A DNA stretch of 64,000 nt, from NCBI GenBank assembly GCA_026182355.1, contig JAPFBL010000084.1, forward strand, positions 11,640,001 to 11,704,000, written 5' to 3'. The notes beneath the pieces were generated by a model, which worked only from the letters and a program-made list of their open reading frames with translations, was not told the DNA's origin and did no database searches. The translations under genes and the position numbers were made by a program. Position 1 is the first letter of the stretch, and the number at the start of each line of letters is the position of its first letter. Origin of the DNA: Hermatobates lingyangjiaoensis. Its lineage: Eukaryota > Arthropoda > Insecta > Hemiptera > Hermatobatidae. Shown here piece by piece: positions 11,668-24,100 of the stretch.

Positions 11668-12094
11668 CTCAGTTATTGCTGATATCAATGCAATATTAAC
11701 TGCAAAATTATAACTTTGTAGAAATGTTAGTTAGAAAGAAAATTGAGTCAGACATGGTATGGTGGGCAATATACTGCCCAAAAACTATAGTGGGTATTAT
11801 CTGTACTGAAAGGGCTGTTTTTGGGTATTATATTAATTTGATTCATCAATGTTATAATTATACTTTTGGATAGACACCCATCCATGTGCATAGTGGCATG
11901 ATCAAAAAACCTTCAAACATTGACTCAAGAAACCTCAGAACGTTAAATCCGTTAAAATTTGGAAATCGAATGTTATCATAGTTAATATACATTACTTATC
12001 GTAAATTAAAAAGTATGAATTATAATTTTTTTCTGTTTAAACATTCAGATTGACTTCTGGAGTTAAATAAATTTTGTTTGCTCATTATACATAC
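11668..12094. other. Unassigned AT-rich stretch
   Basis: No gene or repeat is recognised between the R1 copy and the CA/TA microsatellite. Confidence 0.4.

Positions 12095-12371
<277 letters not shown>

Positions 12372-12424
<53 letters not shown>
12372..12424. repeat. (TA)n microsatellite
   Basis: Pure TA dinucleotide run of about 50 bp. Open frames through it (poly Tyr-Ile) are artefacts. Confidence 0.95.
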
Positions 12425-12426
<2 letters not shown>

Positions 12427-12587
12427 AGTTTACATCGGCCAGTGGACGCATTTACGTCTCCGTTCCTTCATTCTTTCTCCTTTTATTTTCTTTCTTTCTA
12501 CTCTCCTGAAGACGGCAAGATGCCGAAATTATCGAGATTCGTGAGTGTTCGTCCTTTTTCTTGTGTTCTCTAGTTGTAACTTTAATT
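12425..12587 (+). repeat. PLE-type terminus with hammerhead-like core
   Basis: CTGAAGA at 12506-12512 is followed by a GGCA-AGA-TGCC helix and GAAA at 12525-12528. This is a well-kept CUGANGA..GAAA core. I did not find a clear helix III partner upstream, so the arm is probably truncated at the (TA)n run. The sequence CTCCTGAAGACGG is shared with the palindrome at 36375-36578. Confidence 0.5.
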
Positions 12588-12592
12588 TTATA

Positions 12593-12632
<40 letters not shown>
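12588..12632. repeat. (TA)n microsatellite
   Basis: TA dinucleotide run of about 45 bp between two PLE relics. Confidence 0.95.
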
Positions 12633-12635
<3 letters not shown>

Positions 12636-12639
12636 TTTC

Positions 12640-12785
12640 ACATAAACACGTGAAATAACAATCAATGATCAAACCACAATATGAAAATGGGAAAACAAAA
12701 CTAAGATCTTTCAACCGTAACAAGCGGTATTCGTCAGAGTCAAAAACCGAACTGATTAGTGAAAAACACAACTGATTGTGGTTTG
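12640..12785 (-). repeat. PLE 3' terminus with hammerhead core (copy a)
   Basis: On the - strand the core reads CTGACGA (12737-12731), helix II ACCG..CGGT, then GAAA (12712-12709) and GATCTTAG. The flank is almost identical to copy b at 12790-12900. This is a better-preserved version of the relic at 12209. Confidence 0.6.
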
Positions 12786-13375
12786 ACCACACACATATAT
12801 ATATGTCAATGATCAAACCACAATAAGAAATGGGAAAACAAGACTAAGATCTTTCAACCGTAACAAGCTGTCTTCATCAGAGTCAAAAACCCAACTGAAC
12901 ACTAGATGCAGAAACATTTGGTGAGGAGTTGAGAAGAGTGGGAGGGAAGAGTGGTATTTTAAAAGGGTGAAAGCGCAGGAAAGGACTAATGTCCAGAAAG
13001 GGATGTTTGGGGAAACAAAGGAGTACAGTAAGAAAAAGTAAAAAAAAAACTATCCGCTAGCTGTTAACCCTCTTTGAAGAGGCGATTGCCCTCGTGACGA
13101 AAGTATCGAGTTTGAAGAGACCGTTACTAATGTTTATAATATTTGATCTATTAAATTTTATTAGAGACGATTCAATAATATTTCTTAACATCATTGATTT
13201 TTCATAGGTAATAAATTTAGCTCCTGTCCAATGAATAAGATGATTTTCATTTTTTATATGCAAGAATAACACTACTTTTTTCCTGTCTGCTTACGTTATA
13301 TTGGTGTTGTTTTACACGTGTCTTTAATGATTTATCAGTTTCACTGATTGTTGTTTCACGTGTTTATGTGAAATC
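12786..13375 (-). mobile_element. Penelope-like element 3' part: endonuclease fragment plus hammerhead
   Basis: The - strand runs from a GIY-YIG endonuclease fragment (about 13345-13057) through a 3' untranslated stretch (13050-12900) to a hammerhead-like core: CTGATGA (12880-12874), helix II, GAAA (12855-12852), GATCTTAG. It then ends in the sequence shared with copy a. This is the expected 3' layout of a PLE. The reverse transcriptase part is absent, so the copy is 5' truncated. TTTCACGTGTTTATGTGAAA just beyond the left of the coding part (13357-13376) recurs at 12640. Confidence 0.7.
13057..13345 (-). pseudogene. PLE GIY-YIG endonuclease fragment
   Basis: Upstream, ETDKSLKTRVKQHQYNV matches the (G)ET..SLKTR..EH block after the YIG strand. 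A frameshift near 13260 then leads into HIKNENHLIHWTGAKFI and MMLRNIIESSLIKF, with the conserved His, the W..A segment and the late catalytic Glu (..IIES). The frame ends at 13057. GIY-YIG nucleases nick DNA for PLE target priming. The copy is broken by the frameshift and lacks its N-terminal part. Confidence 0.7.
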
Positions 13376-13400
13376 TTTTTATATATATATATATATATAT

Positions 13401-13632
13401 AGAAAAGAACACAGAAAGACACTACAGAACTCACTTCGATATTTCGACATCCGTCGTCATCGGGAAGAAGTGCGAAGTACTCGCGTTGAGAAGCAAACTA
13501 CTACTGGCCTCCAGAGTAACTCGTGGAACCACCGCAATGCTGCTCCCCAGCAGTACTTCGCACTTCTTCCCGATGACGACGGATGTCGAAATATCGAAGT
13601 GAGTTCTGTAGTGTCTTTCTGTGTTCTTTTCT
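13401..13632. repeat. Perfect 81-bp-arm palindrome with hammerhead-like core
   Basis: The arms 13401-13481 and 13552-13632 appear to be exact reverse complements, separated by a 70-bp spacer (13482-13551). In the right arm, CCGATGA..GAC-GGAT-GTC-GAAA-TATCGAAG follows the hammerhead order with C for U in CUGANGA. The left arm CTTCGATA-TT supplies helix III and the UH dinucleotide. Because the whole is palindromic the motif reads on both strands. It is embedded between (TA)n tracts and probably derives from a PLE terminus. Confidence 0.8.
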
Positions 13633-13681
13633 ATGTGTTAAAGTGTTTATTGTCCACACGGACCTTTCAATTTATTTCGAA

Positions 13682-13682
<1 letters not shown>

Positions 13683-13739
<57 letters not shown>
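13683..13739. repeat. (TA)n microsatellite
   Basis: TA dinucleotide run of about 55 bp. It is followed at 13740-13800 by a truncated - strand copy of the 12786-type PLE end (the 'actaagatcttttaaccg' segment). Confidence 0.9.
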
Positions 13740-13742
<3 letters not shown>

Positions 13743-13799
13743 CAAACCACAATATGAAATGGGAAAACAAAACTAAGATCTTTTAACCGCAACAATATG

Positions 13800-14024
13800 T
13801 CTTATAATAATACTAATAATAACTTTATACTCGTAAAACCAAATCTTTCATTTCAATAAAAATAAAGAATCTTACATCGTTTTATCTAGTAGTAAATTCT
13901 CCGCTTCAGAGAACATACGAGTATACTTCTCCCCTCGAATTACACAATCCTACTCCAGCCTTTCACAACCCCAAATATTCAATCTGTATCTGACATTAAG
14001 TAGATAGATGTATGGATTAACTAT
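13800..14024. other. Unassigned stretch
   Basis: No recognised feature. A short C-rich segment lies near 13940-13975. Confidence 0.4.
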
Positions 14025-14350
14025 CAACATGTAGTTTGATTAGTGCATTTTGTTAGACAAATCTGTCATACCATGGAAAGCATCAGAAATTATATGTTTC
14101 ATTGGCGTTGATTTTCTATATGTATGTATTTTACTCTTCTAACATCTCATATTGTGTCACTAAGTATTTTCAAATTATATCATAAAACTTATAAACGCCA
14201 ATATTATTTCAGTCGATTCTTTGAAGAAATTATTAAGTCAATGTACAGAATGTAAATAAATGTAATGTAATGTTTTTTGGATAATTTTATTGTTATTTAG
14301 TAAGTGGTTTAGCGTAAAAAATTTTTCTGAAATAATAAAACTGACCCCAA
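14025..14350 (-). repeat. R1-related fragment, reverse
   Basis: 'tgattagtgcattttgttagacaaatc', 'catggaaagcatcagaaattatatg' and the poly-A/T-rich block after it match, in reverse orientation, the R1 stretch also seen at 28425-28680. Diverged. Confidence 0.6.
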
Positions 14351-14469
14351 AGCCTTTGCGATTTTTGTAATTTTGAAAAAAATAATGTTAAGTCATCCTT
14401 CATACACTATTTTTTACTTATAGTATACTTAGTTTATACTATGTACTATATAATTATACTATATATACT

Positions 14470-15215
14470 ATAGTTTACTTATAGTAAAAAAATTCGATCG
14501 CTAATAATTTGATGTTGAAATTTTGGCTAAATAAATGTTTTGTGGTCCCAAAAGTCGTTTTATGAAGTTTTTTCGATAGTATTTGTGTGTGGGTGGGTGT
14601 GTGTGTGTATCCAAAAGCTTGTGTACACACTACAGTCCAGAATCTATGATGGATCAAATTGATATTGTACACAAAAAAGGACCTCATAATGTAGATGGAC
14701 GCTATTGTTTGGGAGCAATTATACATGATGGGAAAGTCACTTTTTTTGCCAAAATGTGTTTTTAGCCAAAAATTTTTTCCCTAAACTATTAACTCTAGTT
14801 GACCTGAAATTTTGGCATTATTTTGGAATTTACAAAAGCAATAACTGAGAAAAGTCTCCAGATTTTTAAAACAACAGGAAATGTTGTTTTCTTTTCATTA
14901 AAATGTAAAAACTTTGTTTTTACTCATAATTCAATCTGAAATTTTGTGAGGACGATACAAGCCATGTCGTTTGATGAATAAAAATTAAATATACTAAAAT
15001 TGGGGCATTATGTGGGAGATGAGTTGAGGTAATTTTTTTCAAAATTACATTAACCAAAAGGGCCTTCGGGTCAATTTTATGTTTTCAGAAAAAAAAAAAT
15101 TTTTGACGCTAAACGGCTCATTGTGAAACAATGATATTTTTTCATAAAATTAAATATTAAAAATAGCCATTTATAAAAATGATTGAGAAATTTTAATTAT
15201 CGCAAAGGGTAAAAA
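14470..15215 (+). repeat. R1-related fragment, forward, diverged
   Basis: Begins at CTTATAGTAAAAAAATTCGATC and follows R1 order: GTTTTGTGGTCCCAAAAGTCG, the GTGGG/GT microsatellite (14588-14607), 'ggaccgtcataatg' equivalents, CATGATGGGAAAGTCAC, and 'gacgctaaacggctcatt' (about 15105). It lacks the R1 3' half. The identity to copies 1 and 2 is clearly lower, so this is an older subfamily. Confidence 0.7.
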
Positions 15216-15239
15216 AGCTATCCTACATATTAATACGCT

Positions 15240-15400
15240 AGTATCTATGTGAATCATGCCCGAGTGTGACCGATCGTAATACGAGAGTGGTCCAAGTTAA
15301 CCGAGTAGTTAATATGATAAAATTATACTATCCATCCATGCGGGGTTCGAACCCACGACTTGGGAGTCGATCGCACTATCATCTGCGTCAAAGGGACTTT
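15240..15400 (-). repeat. tRNA-derived SINE-like fragment
   Basis: On the - strand, GTGGGTTCGAACCCCGC forms a good T-arm with the B-box GGTTCGAACCC, preceded by GACGCAGATGATAGTGCGATCG, which resembles a D-arm region. A CGAC..GTCG anticodon-like hairpin abuts the T-stem with no variable loop and no clean acceptor stem, so this is not a functional tRNA. A tRNA-derived SINE or pseudogene is the best reading. Confidence 0.5.
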
Positions 15401-16035
15401 TCTACAGTAAGGTTCCAAAACCTGATATAAATGATTTTGTAAGTGTAAGTTTTGTTTGTGTAAGTGAACTAATGATGTAGGCTTAGCTTCTTTATAATCA
15501 CATAGTGATTTTGAACTTTAAGCATATTAAATATTATTAGTTTTTCGATATAAATTACAGTAATTTAATTATAATAACTTAAGAAAGAGGAAATTTAATG
15601 AATAATTAACAAGGATATGAAGTGGTTATTTAATATATCAACAAATAATATTTATTATTGTTAACAGAAGTTTTAGAAATTAACAATTTAATATATGTAA
15701 ACAATACAATACAATACAATTTTAGTATAATTTTTTACATATTTTGTATTTTGTATTTTTTTTACAATAGTAAACAATACAGTTTTGTCCATAATCGAAA
15801 AACACTTCGTCATAATGCCTATATTTTCTTCTTTTGACATATCTATTTAATAAAAACTATAGAGTAAGGCTCCTGATGCTCCTGGAGATATAGGAAATAT
15901 CTTCTTAATAAAACTAATTCTATAACTGAGGAGCTTTATGATACAGTCATTCATTGTAAATTTTGCATCACGGTTTCAATAAGAAATAGTTTTAATTCCA
16001 AGATTTAAAATTGTTTTATCTGTTCAGGAAATCAT
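15400..16035. other. Unassigned AT-rich stretch
   Basis: Contains a short (ACAAT)n run at about 15700-15720. No gene or mobile element is recognised. Confidence 0.4.
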
Positions 16036-16039
16036 TATT

Positions 16040-16215
16040 TTTCAAGGATTCAATTTCCAATTCAGTTAGTATTTACCATGACTATTCATATGTCTCATGG
16101 ACAAACGCTGTATAAAGTTTTAGTTCATTTAGGTAAATAGTACATGTCTCAATATGGCCAATTATATGCTGCTCTCAGTAGGGTCAAACAAAAGAAAACA
16201 TTAGTTTTTTTTTTT
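16040..16215 (+). pseudogene. Helitron helicase fragment (second family)
   Basis: One frame reads IQFPIQLVFTMTIHMSHGQT, LYKVLVHLGK, a stop, then YMSQYGQLYAALSRVKQKKT. This aligns with the C-terminal motifs of the Helitron PIF1-like helicase (LQFPIKLAFAMTINKSQGQT..GQLYVALSRV). It has one internal stop and substitutions in NKSQGQ, so it is a relic. It differs in sequence from the 26-kb Helitron. Confidence 0.7.
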
Positions 16216-16599
16216 TGGAAAATTCAAATTGTAAAATAAATGTAAATGGAAGAGCATTGTGTTAAAAATATTTTCATTATCCTCTTTACTAGAAATCAAT
16301 TTAGAGTTTATCTGCAGGTGAACAAGGTTCCATTAAGGAGGAGGGAACTAGATAACCCAACTTGTCACGGGTAGTCTTGTAGTAAAATAACATTTATATT
16401 TATTTAGAAATTTATCCAAAAACATTTGAATTGTTTTAATGAGTTAATATGTGTCAGAGAATAAAATTGTTAAATGTAAAAAGTTAACCCAATCGAACCT
16501 TATTTTCTGATGTATTCCATGGTGTGATGGGTGTTCCTTAATGTGTGATGTATCAACCTTAATACATTCAAAAATTTCCAAAAGAGACAAAAACTTATC

Positions 16600-17577
16600 T
16601 AAGTGTTGATTCTGAAACATCTGACAACCAAGAGGAAACCATGAACTACTCGATGGAGTTCATGAACTCGCCCACATCAAGTTCATAAATGCCTCCACAT
16701 CGGTTGAACCTTAAGGTTGGATCCATTATAATGCTTTTGGGAACTCTCTCAATTACCTGGGACTTTGCAATAGAACAAGCTTAGAGGAACTTGATCTCCA
16801 CGACCACATCATTGTATTCTCCATTAGCAGTGGATCTCATGTGCATGATGAGTATTAATTTCAAGAATCAAACTTAATCCAAGTGATGTCAACATCCCTT
16901 TCTACATCGCACTCAATTCCCAGAGAGACTTTCATACTCCATGACAATCAATAAAGCTCAGGACAAACTTTCCATAAGGTTGGCATATTCCTGTCGCAGG
17001 CTGTATTCACTCACGGACAACGTATGTAGCTTTTTCAAGAGTGAGAGCCATGAATAGCGTTCCAGTTGAGGTATGTCCTCAAAATGGTTCCACTCATGGA
17101 CGTAGAAGAACTACATTCATAAGAATACTGTTTAATCTATCTTTAATTTGTTTTCAAACTTTTTTTCCTATTATACCTTAATTTACCTAGGTACTAAATG
17201 CAACGGATCTATCAAATATTTGTTAAAACCTCTCGAAATATCACTACAACACTTATATGATGGCTGTATTTGGATCCCTGCCTTAAATATTTTGGCGTCA
17301 CTTAAAACATCGAATGTGGGATGTACGTTAAGAATGTTTTGAGAAGTTTGTATTCCGTTTATTCATGATATAATATTGAAACGTAGTATAAAATACTAAA
17401 CATATACTTTGTTTTATTTAGCCCATGTTTTTTACCATTTGAAATATACATTTCTTTTTAAACTAATGGAATGATATCTGCGCTCTATTATATAGATTTT
17501 ATTATCATATCTTTCGAAAAAAACATATAGATTGTGACTTTTCCATAAACTGTGAAACTTTTCGCGGGTCCAGCTAG
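16600..17577 (+). mobile_element. Helitron relic: helicase fragments and possible 3' end
   Basis: Frames between 16620 and 17080 give MPPHRLNLKVGSIIMLL (Helitron: LPPHKLTLKVGAPVMLL), then in shifted frames SYSMTINKAQDK and SLTDNV, the equivalents of FAMTINKAQGQ and FTHGQ. There are several frameshifts and stops. About 500 bp further, GCGGGTCCAGCTAGTA (17565-17579) ends in CTAG followed by T, as Helitron termini do, but I see no clear terminal hairpin. R1-related DNA begins directly after it. Confidence 0.6.
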
Positions 17578-17584
17578 TAAATAC

Positions 17585-18020
17585 TGAATATTTGTCATGG
17601 ACTAATGGATCACCTGCTATACTTGTCAGATTTGTTTATATTTATTTAGATTGTTTATATGGAATTTTTTAACTGAATTATCTGAAATAAAATTGATATT
17701 TCGAGATTTAATGAAATAAATTGAAATGTTGTAATGACTGTAACATAATAATATATAATTTCTGGTGCTTTCCATGACTTAATAGATTTTTCTAACAAAA
17801 TGCTCTAATCAATGTTGCACAGTTGAACAAAACTTAATATCAGATGTAGATATTCTTGTGTTTATGAATCATATTATCTTCTGATAATATTGAAGCATAG
17901 GAATGTAATCTTTTGTTCTATATCACGAAACGGATACTAGTTTTAAGCTAGTAATAACTAAAAAGCTAGTATCACTAGTTTTAAATAATTCTTTGGTGAT
18001 TCGATGACTCTGAAATTTTT
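17585..18020 (+). repeat. Older R1-related copy, left part
   Basis: 'gtcatggactaatggatcacctgctatacttgtcag' and the following block match the middle of R1. The nearly complete younger copy 18021-20057 interrupts it, and it resumes at about 20060 (TTATATGTTTCTGAAATTTTC). Confidence 0.65.
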
Positions 18021-20057
18021 ACCTTACTATAAGTAAAGTATAGTGATCGTGAAAAAATGCGATCTCGAGATTTGGACGGAATTACATGTTTTGAGGTCCC
18101 AGAAGTCGTTTTATGAAGTTTTTTCGATGATTTCTGTGTGGGTGGGTGGATGAGTGTGTTAGCATTGCTTGTTACCATGCTACGGTCCAGAATTTTTGAT
18201 GGATCGAGTTGATATTTTACAAAAAAATGGTCCTCATAGGGAAGAAGATCCCTATTGTTTGGGAAGAATTATGCATGATGGGAAAGTCACTTTTTTTGCC
18301 CAAAACCGTTTTTTAGAAAACATTTATTTCTCCTAAACTGATAACCCTCGAGTTTTGAAATTTTGACATTATCTTTGAGGTTACAAATGGAACAAACGAA
18401 AAATATATTCAGAATTTTAAAACAACGGGAAATATTTTTTTTTCAATAAAATGTAAAAATTTTGACTTATAATTCAATCTCAAACCTTGTGAGAGCGATA
18501 CAAGCCATACTGTTTGACGGATCAAAATGAAACTATGCATAAAAATAGAACATTATGTGGAGAATGAGTTGAGATATTTTTTTTCAAAATTACATTCGCT
18601 AAAGGGGCGTTACAGTACGATTTCTGTTTTCAGAAAATGTTTTTTGACGCTAAACGGCTCATTAAAAAATAATGAAAATTTGACCAAAAATAGAACGAAA
18701 AATTAGAAATTCTTAAAAAAAAAATCATGAAGTTGCAGTTACGGGAAAGAGCAATAACGCTATAAAAACTGTTTCTTTATCCTAGACTAAGAGATCACCT
18801 GCTATACTTGTCGAATTTTTTATATTTTTTTTACATTGTTTACATTGACTTAGAAATTTTTTGAGCGAATCCACTGAGATAAAATTGATATTTATAATGG
18901 AGCAATTTAAAATGTTTATTGACTTATATGAGATGTAAGAGGAATAATATTGTTACATGTAAAAAAATCACCGGCAATAAACATAAATAAATTACCTTTG
19001 TCTTCCATGGCATGATGGATTTGTCTCATAAAATGCTTTATTAAATCTATATATTGCACTCTTGAGCAAAACTTAATATCAGTTACAATTACATTATCAT
19101 TGTGAATGTTGTACCTTTCCATGATATTGAAACGTAATGAATGGACTCTTTCCTCAAGAAAGAGGACTTATGTTTGTTGAGAAATATCCAGTTTTTTTTT
19201 TACAATTCTAGTCTAATAGTTTTATTTATTATTTTCAAAAATTAGAAGCTACCAACTATAAAAGATTCAAATTAAATTGAATAGCTGGCTTTGACTTCGA
19301 TTTGAGTATGTAAACTGCCTAATTACTAATATATTTTTTTCTCAATATATATTCATAGCAAACTTATAACAGAGTACAGAAGGCAGGAAAAGGATAACAC
19401 GCACTCAGAAAAAATTCGTATATATGATATTTGACAAAGGGGAAGGAAAATGAACTTATTAAATACTAAGAAGCCATAAAATTCCCAGTATAATAATTCT
19501 ATAAAAGACCGAAAATGTAAAAGATAATTCAAAATTGAAATCTTTCGTTTAGAGATTAATAAATGTAATTATCGTACATCTTTAATTATAAATCATCTTA
19601 AAACAACATTTTTTCTTTGATGTTTATGATGTTTTTCAGAGAAAATAAGGGCATTTTCCTGTTTTAAATTTGAAAATTATACTTTAATATTCAATGTAGA
19701 AGGACGTCAAGTAAAGGATTTAATAAATGCACTGGCTATTTGAACAAAAGTCATGTTCTCTTGTAGGAGAATATTTCGTATCAAGAAATTTTCACTTTGG
19801 TTTTTTAAAAAATGTTATTACTGCTGTAGTTATACTAATGAAATTATTTGCATCAGCTGTGTGATGTACAAAAATAAGCTTATATATTGATATGTCCTTC
19901 AATCACTATCTTTACTACCTCAGGAATGAAAGACTAATAATCATATCCCATTTAAATGTTCACATTATGCTTAAATGAGACGTTATTTATTATATACTCA
20001 AGAAATTTGATATTAAGTTACTTATAGTAAAGTTGAGTGTAGGCCACTCCAGATTTT
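18021..20057 (+). repeat. R1 repeat, full-length copy 2
   Basis: This is the most complete copy in the window, about 2.04 kb. The left end is ACCTTACTATAAGTAAAGTA and the right end GTAGGCCACTCCAGATTTTT. It keeps the segment AATATTCAATGTAGAAGGA through to TTTGCATCAG (19684-19855) that copy 1 lacks. No frame longer than 70 codons resembles a protein; the frame at 18916-19122 is an accidental one. The element sits inside an older R1-related copy at a T-rich point of the 'gacattttttcttac' type, as seen in the uninterrupted copy at about 40550. Confidence 0.82.
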
Positions 20058-20540
20058 TTCTTATATGTTTCTGAAATTTTCAGACATAATTTTGAAATCT
20101 TAAAGGGAAATATAGGGTTTAATTTTTTAATGTAGAAGGAGGTTGGATTAAAACACATCTAATGTAACTAATCCACTGGCCATGTAATGTTGTAGATGAC
20201 CATGTAAGAGATCCACTGGCTATATTAACATAAGTCATGTTCTCCTGAAAGGGATAATTTCGTATCGCGGAGTCTTCACTTTGTCTTTATAAAAGTGTTA
20301 TTGTATTAATACCGATGTTATTATATGGATAAGTTGGGTGATTACAAAAATAAGATTGTATATTGATAACTTGATCAGTCACTATCTGTATTTCCTCCAG
20401 GAATGTAAGAGTAATAAACATCTCCTATATTTAGACATTTATATTATGTCTAAAAGGGCCACCATATTTATAGATATACCTTTTGAAGTTTGATATGATG
20501 CTTATTACAGTAAAGTTGAGTGTAGCTCACTCCAGATTAT
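20058..20540 (+). repeat. Older R1-related copy, right part
   Basis: The R1 3' region continues here: an ATGTAGAAGGAGGTTGGATT block, GGCCATGTAATG, TTCACTTTGTC, and the end GTAAAGTTGAGTGTAGCTCA at about 20510. It is diverged from copy 2. Confidence 0.6.
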
Positions 20541-21115
20541 TATGTATAATTTTATTTTGATCCGGTAAACGGTACGGCTTGTATCCTTCTCATAGCCTTT
20601 CAGATTGAATAATAACTTAAAATGTTTACAGTTTATTGAAAAGTAAATAATTCCAGTTGTTTTTAAAAACTGAGGATTTTTTCAGTTATTACGTTTGTAA
20701 CTTCTAAGATAATGCCAAAATTTAAAGACTCTAGAGTTTAGGAGAAAGAAATTGTCCAAAAATACATTTCAGCAAAAAAAGTAACTTTCCCTTCATGAAG
20801 AATTGCTGCCAAACAGTAGAGCGCACCTACATTATAAAATGCATTTTTGTGTAAAATATTAATTTGATCCATCAAAGATTATGGACTGTAGCGGCTACAG
20901 AATCTTTTCGATACGCAGTCACCTTCCCACACACGCATAGACATCAAGAAACAAACGTCACAAAATGAGTATGGTCACAAAAAACATCTCGTCAAAATCA
21001 CGAAAATTTTTTCATGATTACTACACTTTACTTAGAATAAAGTAATAAAAAAAAATTTGCAGTGACCTATACTCAACTTTACTATAATTAAACATAATAA
21101 CAAACTTCTTGACAA
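20541..21115 (-). repeat. R1-related fragments, reverse
   Basis: From 20550 the + strand reads the complement of R1: TTTTGATCCGGTAAACGGTA, 'ggcttgtatccttctcatagcc', then the 'gaattgctgccaaacagtag', 'tagcggctacagaatc' and CTTACACACGC-like blocks, ending at ACACTTTACTTAGAATAAAG (about 21025). A short second piece with CCTATACTCAACTTTACTAT (21065-21085) is another R1 3' end in reverse. Confidence 0.6.
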
Positions 21116-24100
21116 ACAATTGATGTTTTTTTTTATTTTTATTTATCTTTCATTATGAATTAGATATATTTATTAGTTCCAACCATTTCTGTGGAAATGT
21201 TTGAAGATTCCAATAGGCTTAATATGACGTATATTGGTGTGGGATCTTATAAGTAAGTTTTATAAACTCCGGTTGTATGTATATGTCTAGCAAAAATGAC
21301 ATCTGATTGATCATTTCAATTAGCTGTTACTAAGTCTCGTTCTAACAATGGATATAACTTATATTGACTTAAATAACTTCAAAGGAAATTGTTTTGTTTG
21401 ATATTGTGGTTACGACCTCCTAAGAACGTGACATTGTTACTAAAGTTTACATTTTGCCCAGGTTTATTATTCATTTTAGCATTCTTTACTCAAAATGTAT
21501 ACCAGCCCCATATGCTCTGTCAGATATCTTTTATATACTAATGAATTTAATATGTTTATTACATAATACTCATAAAACCAAGTGTTTTATTTAATTTAAA
21601 TAAAATTTCTCTCTGTTTTCAAAGGATATTTATATAAATATATATAGATATATATTTACATACCAAATGGGTATGCTACACATCGATATAAGTTAATGAC
21701 TATTTAGTTCAGTATTCTTCATTCACTTAAGTAATGTGTCAGTTTTTATACTGATAGTGGGATTCGTTCGAGTAGTCACAAGCTGCTTTTCTGACTACAG
21801 ACCTTGACAGGTCTGAGTCAAAGACTTAGTATTCAGGTTGCCTACAAGGTCTCTCCCTCCATTTTGACTGTGATAACCCCTTTTCTCACTCTTTCTTATT
21901 AGATAATATAATAAATAAGAAACATTCGTGATCATGGAGGTGTAGATGTTTCTACACTTCTATGTTGCTGCTTGTGTATGTAGTAGGAGTATGTTGATTT
22001 TTTATATTAAGGAGTGGTTTTAGGGTGTCTATATGCCAGTTGGATGAAAGGATGAACCTTGAACCTTTCAAGCTGTAATAATGTTTAGAGTGTGTTATGG
22101 TAAGTTCTCCTATGGGTGGTTTTGATTCAGAAAGATAGTTTTAAAAAGGTTTGTGATGAAAGGTTTTTAATAGGATAATGGCTAAACGATATCTTTAGCA
22201 TATTTGATACCAAAGTAAACCACTTGCAGAATCAAAACAGTGTTCAACCATGGGTACCATAATACATATTTGGAGACATGAAGAAAAGTGCTTTTAATTC
22301 ATTATTGTTAAATTAAATTCTAAAATTTACAAATAGAAAAATAAGGCAGTGCATACAAACACTGCTTTTGTGTCCGTTTGAACCAAAGAAATGACCAGAT
22401 GTCGTCCAGTTTGAAATGGAGTGGTCTCATTTTCTTCATTCTTATTTTCTTGAAAAATTTCCCTTGCCAAGTTTTGAAGTAAAGAATCAGTTTATATATA
22501 ATTTAAAAAATTGTTAATGTATAATAAGTCACGTTTTTAGCACTTTTTTCGATCACTTTAATTTCGTCTATATCATAATAAAGTAGACTAAGTTGAAGTC
22601 TTTTATGTGGATCCCTTAAATCTATCATGAGAGAGCAACCACAACCCCATAGATAAGGAAAACCTAACAGTCCCCTTGATATGATTTTGATGTAGGTGGC
22701 TTCGACCACTTACACCAACAAGAGCATAGAGCCCAGATGTATTCTAAAGACTGGTGGTTACTTGGTAAATGAAATTACAGATGAAAAAATAAATGAGAAT
22801 AGAAGTGTAGAGGAAAGAGAAAATGCAAAAGATAGAGAAGAAGGGGACATAAATAACAAATCATTGCGAGGTCGGGAGGGAAAATCTGAACCTGACGTGC
22901 ACCGGCCCTTGACAGTTAAATCTTCCAAGTAAACATGATGTGCAGAAGGTTGAGTCACCTAGGGCAGCATATGATTGAGTAGATAAACACATCAGTCAAT
23001 TTGCAACTAAAGTTGCTGTTCTACCACTTAGTGAAACATGAAAAGAGCCTTAAAAAGGACAGGTACGAGTCGGAAGAAGAAGAGGTTTATAAGCCTGACA
23101 TTAGCCCCCGAAGCCGATAAACGATTGAACAGACATTCAACACTCATTCGGACACCTACTCAAGCAAACACGCCATCTTGGATTGACAGTTAAATAGTTG
23201 AAAAAGACTGTGTGCTAATTTGAAGAATAGAGTACACAAGTCTGTTAGGGAACAGAATGTGCCAAGCCGGCACATGTTCGAGCGGGCTTTTCTCCCGTGG
23301 ACACCAACACAAGTAAACAACTATCCTGTTATCCATTCCTAGTTCCTACTATTAGGGAAAAATCTAATTAGAGGGAGTATTCAGAGCATTCATTAAAAAC
23401 CCCCCATGTGCATTGAGCTCCCTCTGTTGTGCTACTAACCAACTAAACATTTTCGTTAATAATATTTTAACACACTTTATGTATAACAGCTTTCAGATCT
23501 TGTCAGCACAAAAATTTGTAAAAGTTATGAACTGTAAAAGATTTAAAAATTGATGTAAGAATGTAAAATCAAAATATTTTACAAATTTTTGACTTCGAGA
23601 AAATTTATAATATTTAGTCCATTATAAATTTGAAGGTCTACAACTTTTGTTGGTAGCTTTTTTTTTTGTGACATCATCTGGTTGCCCAAAATTTTAAAAA
23701 ATGGTACAATACCTTTCTCCTCTTAGTATGTGGAGTTTACAGGGATAATCTATGCCAGTGGTTAACAAAGTGTGTTCTGAATCAACTATTTAAAGCCTCC
23801 GCCGCTTACTGTTTCAGTATAAAATTATTTTTTGTTCACCCATGCCTAGCCGGCATGGGAACGTAATATTTCTTTCTGTATTTGGGTTACACGTTACTTA
23901 ATCCTGTCATGAAAACACGGTTTCAATGTTTTACATTAATGCAGTTAATGGTGCAAGTCGCCGCCGAAGCATGTAAAGTAAATATTTCAACATTATTAAT
24001 ACGAAATTCAAATAATATGTCACTTATTACCAAGTGTAAGCAAAATAAAAACTTGAAATAACATTTTTTTTAAAATTATTTTCTTTAATCATTTATACTC

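Noticed and set aside
15290..15400. Functional tRNA gene
   Set aside because: The T-arm is good but there is no variable loop and no acceptor stem; better read as tRNA-derived relic.
16290..16380. Possible Helitron 3' end near AGGAGGAGGGAACTAG
   Set aside because: It contains CTAG, but no hairpin precedes it and the helicase relic upstream cannot be tied to it.
22696..22932. 78-codon charged open frame as a possible host exon
   Set aside because: No recognisable domain, no convincing splice signals, and no phase fit to the RING-finger gene.
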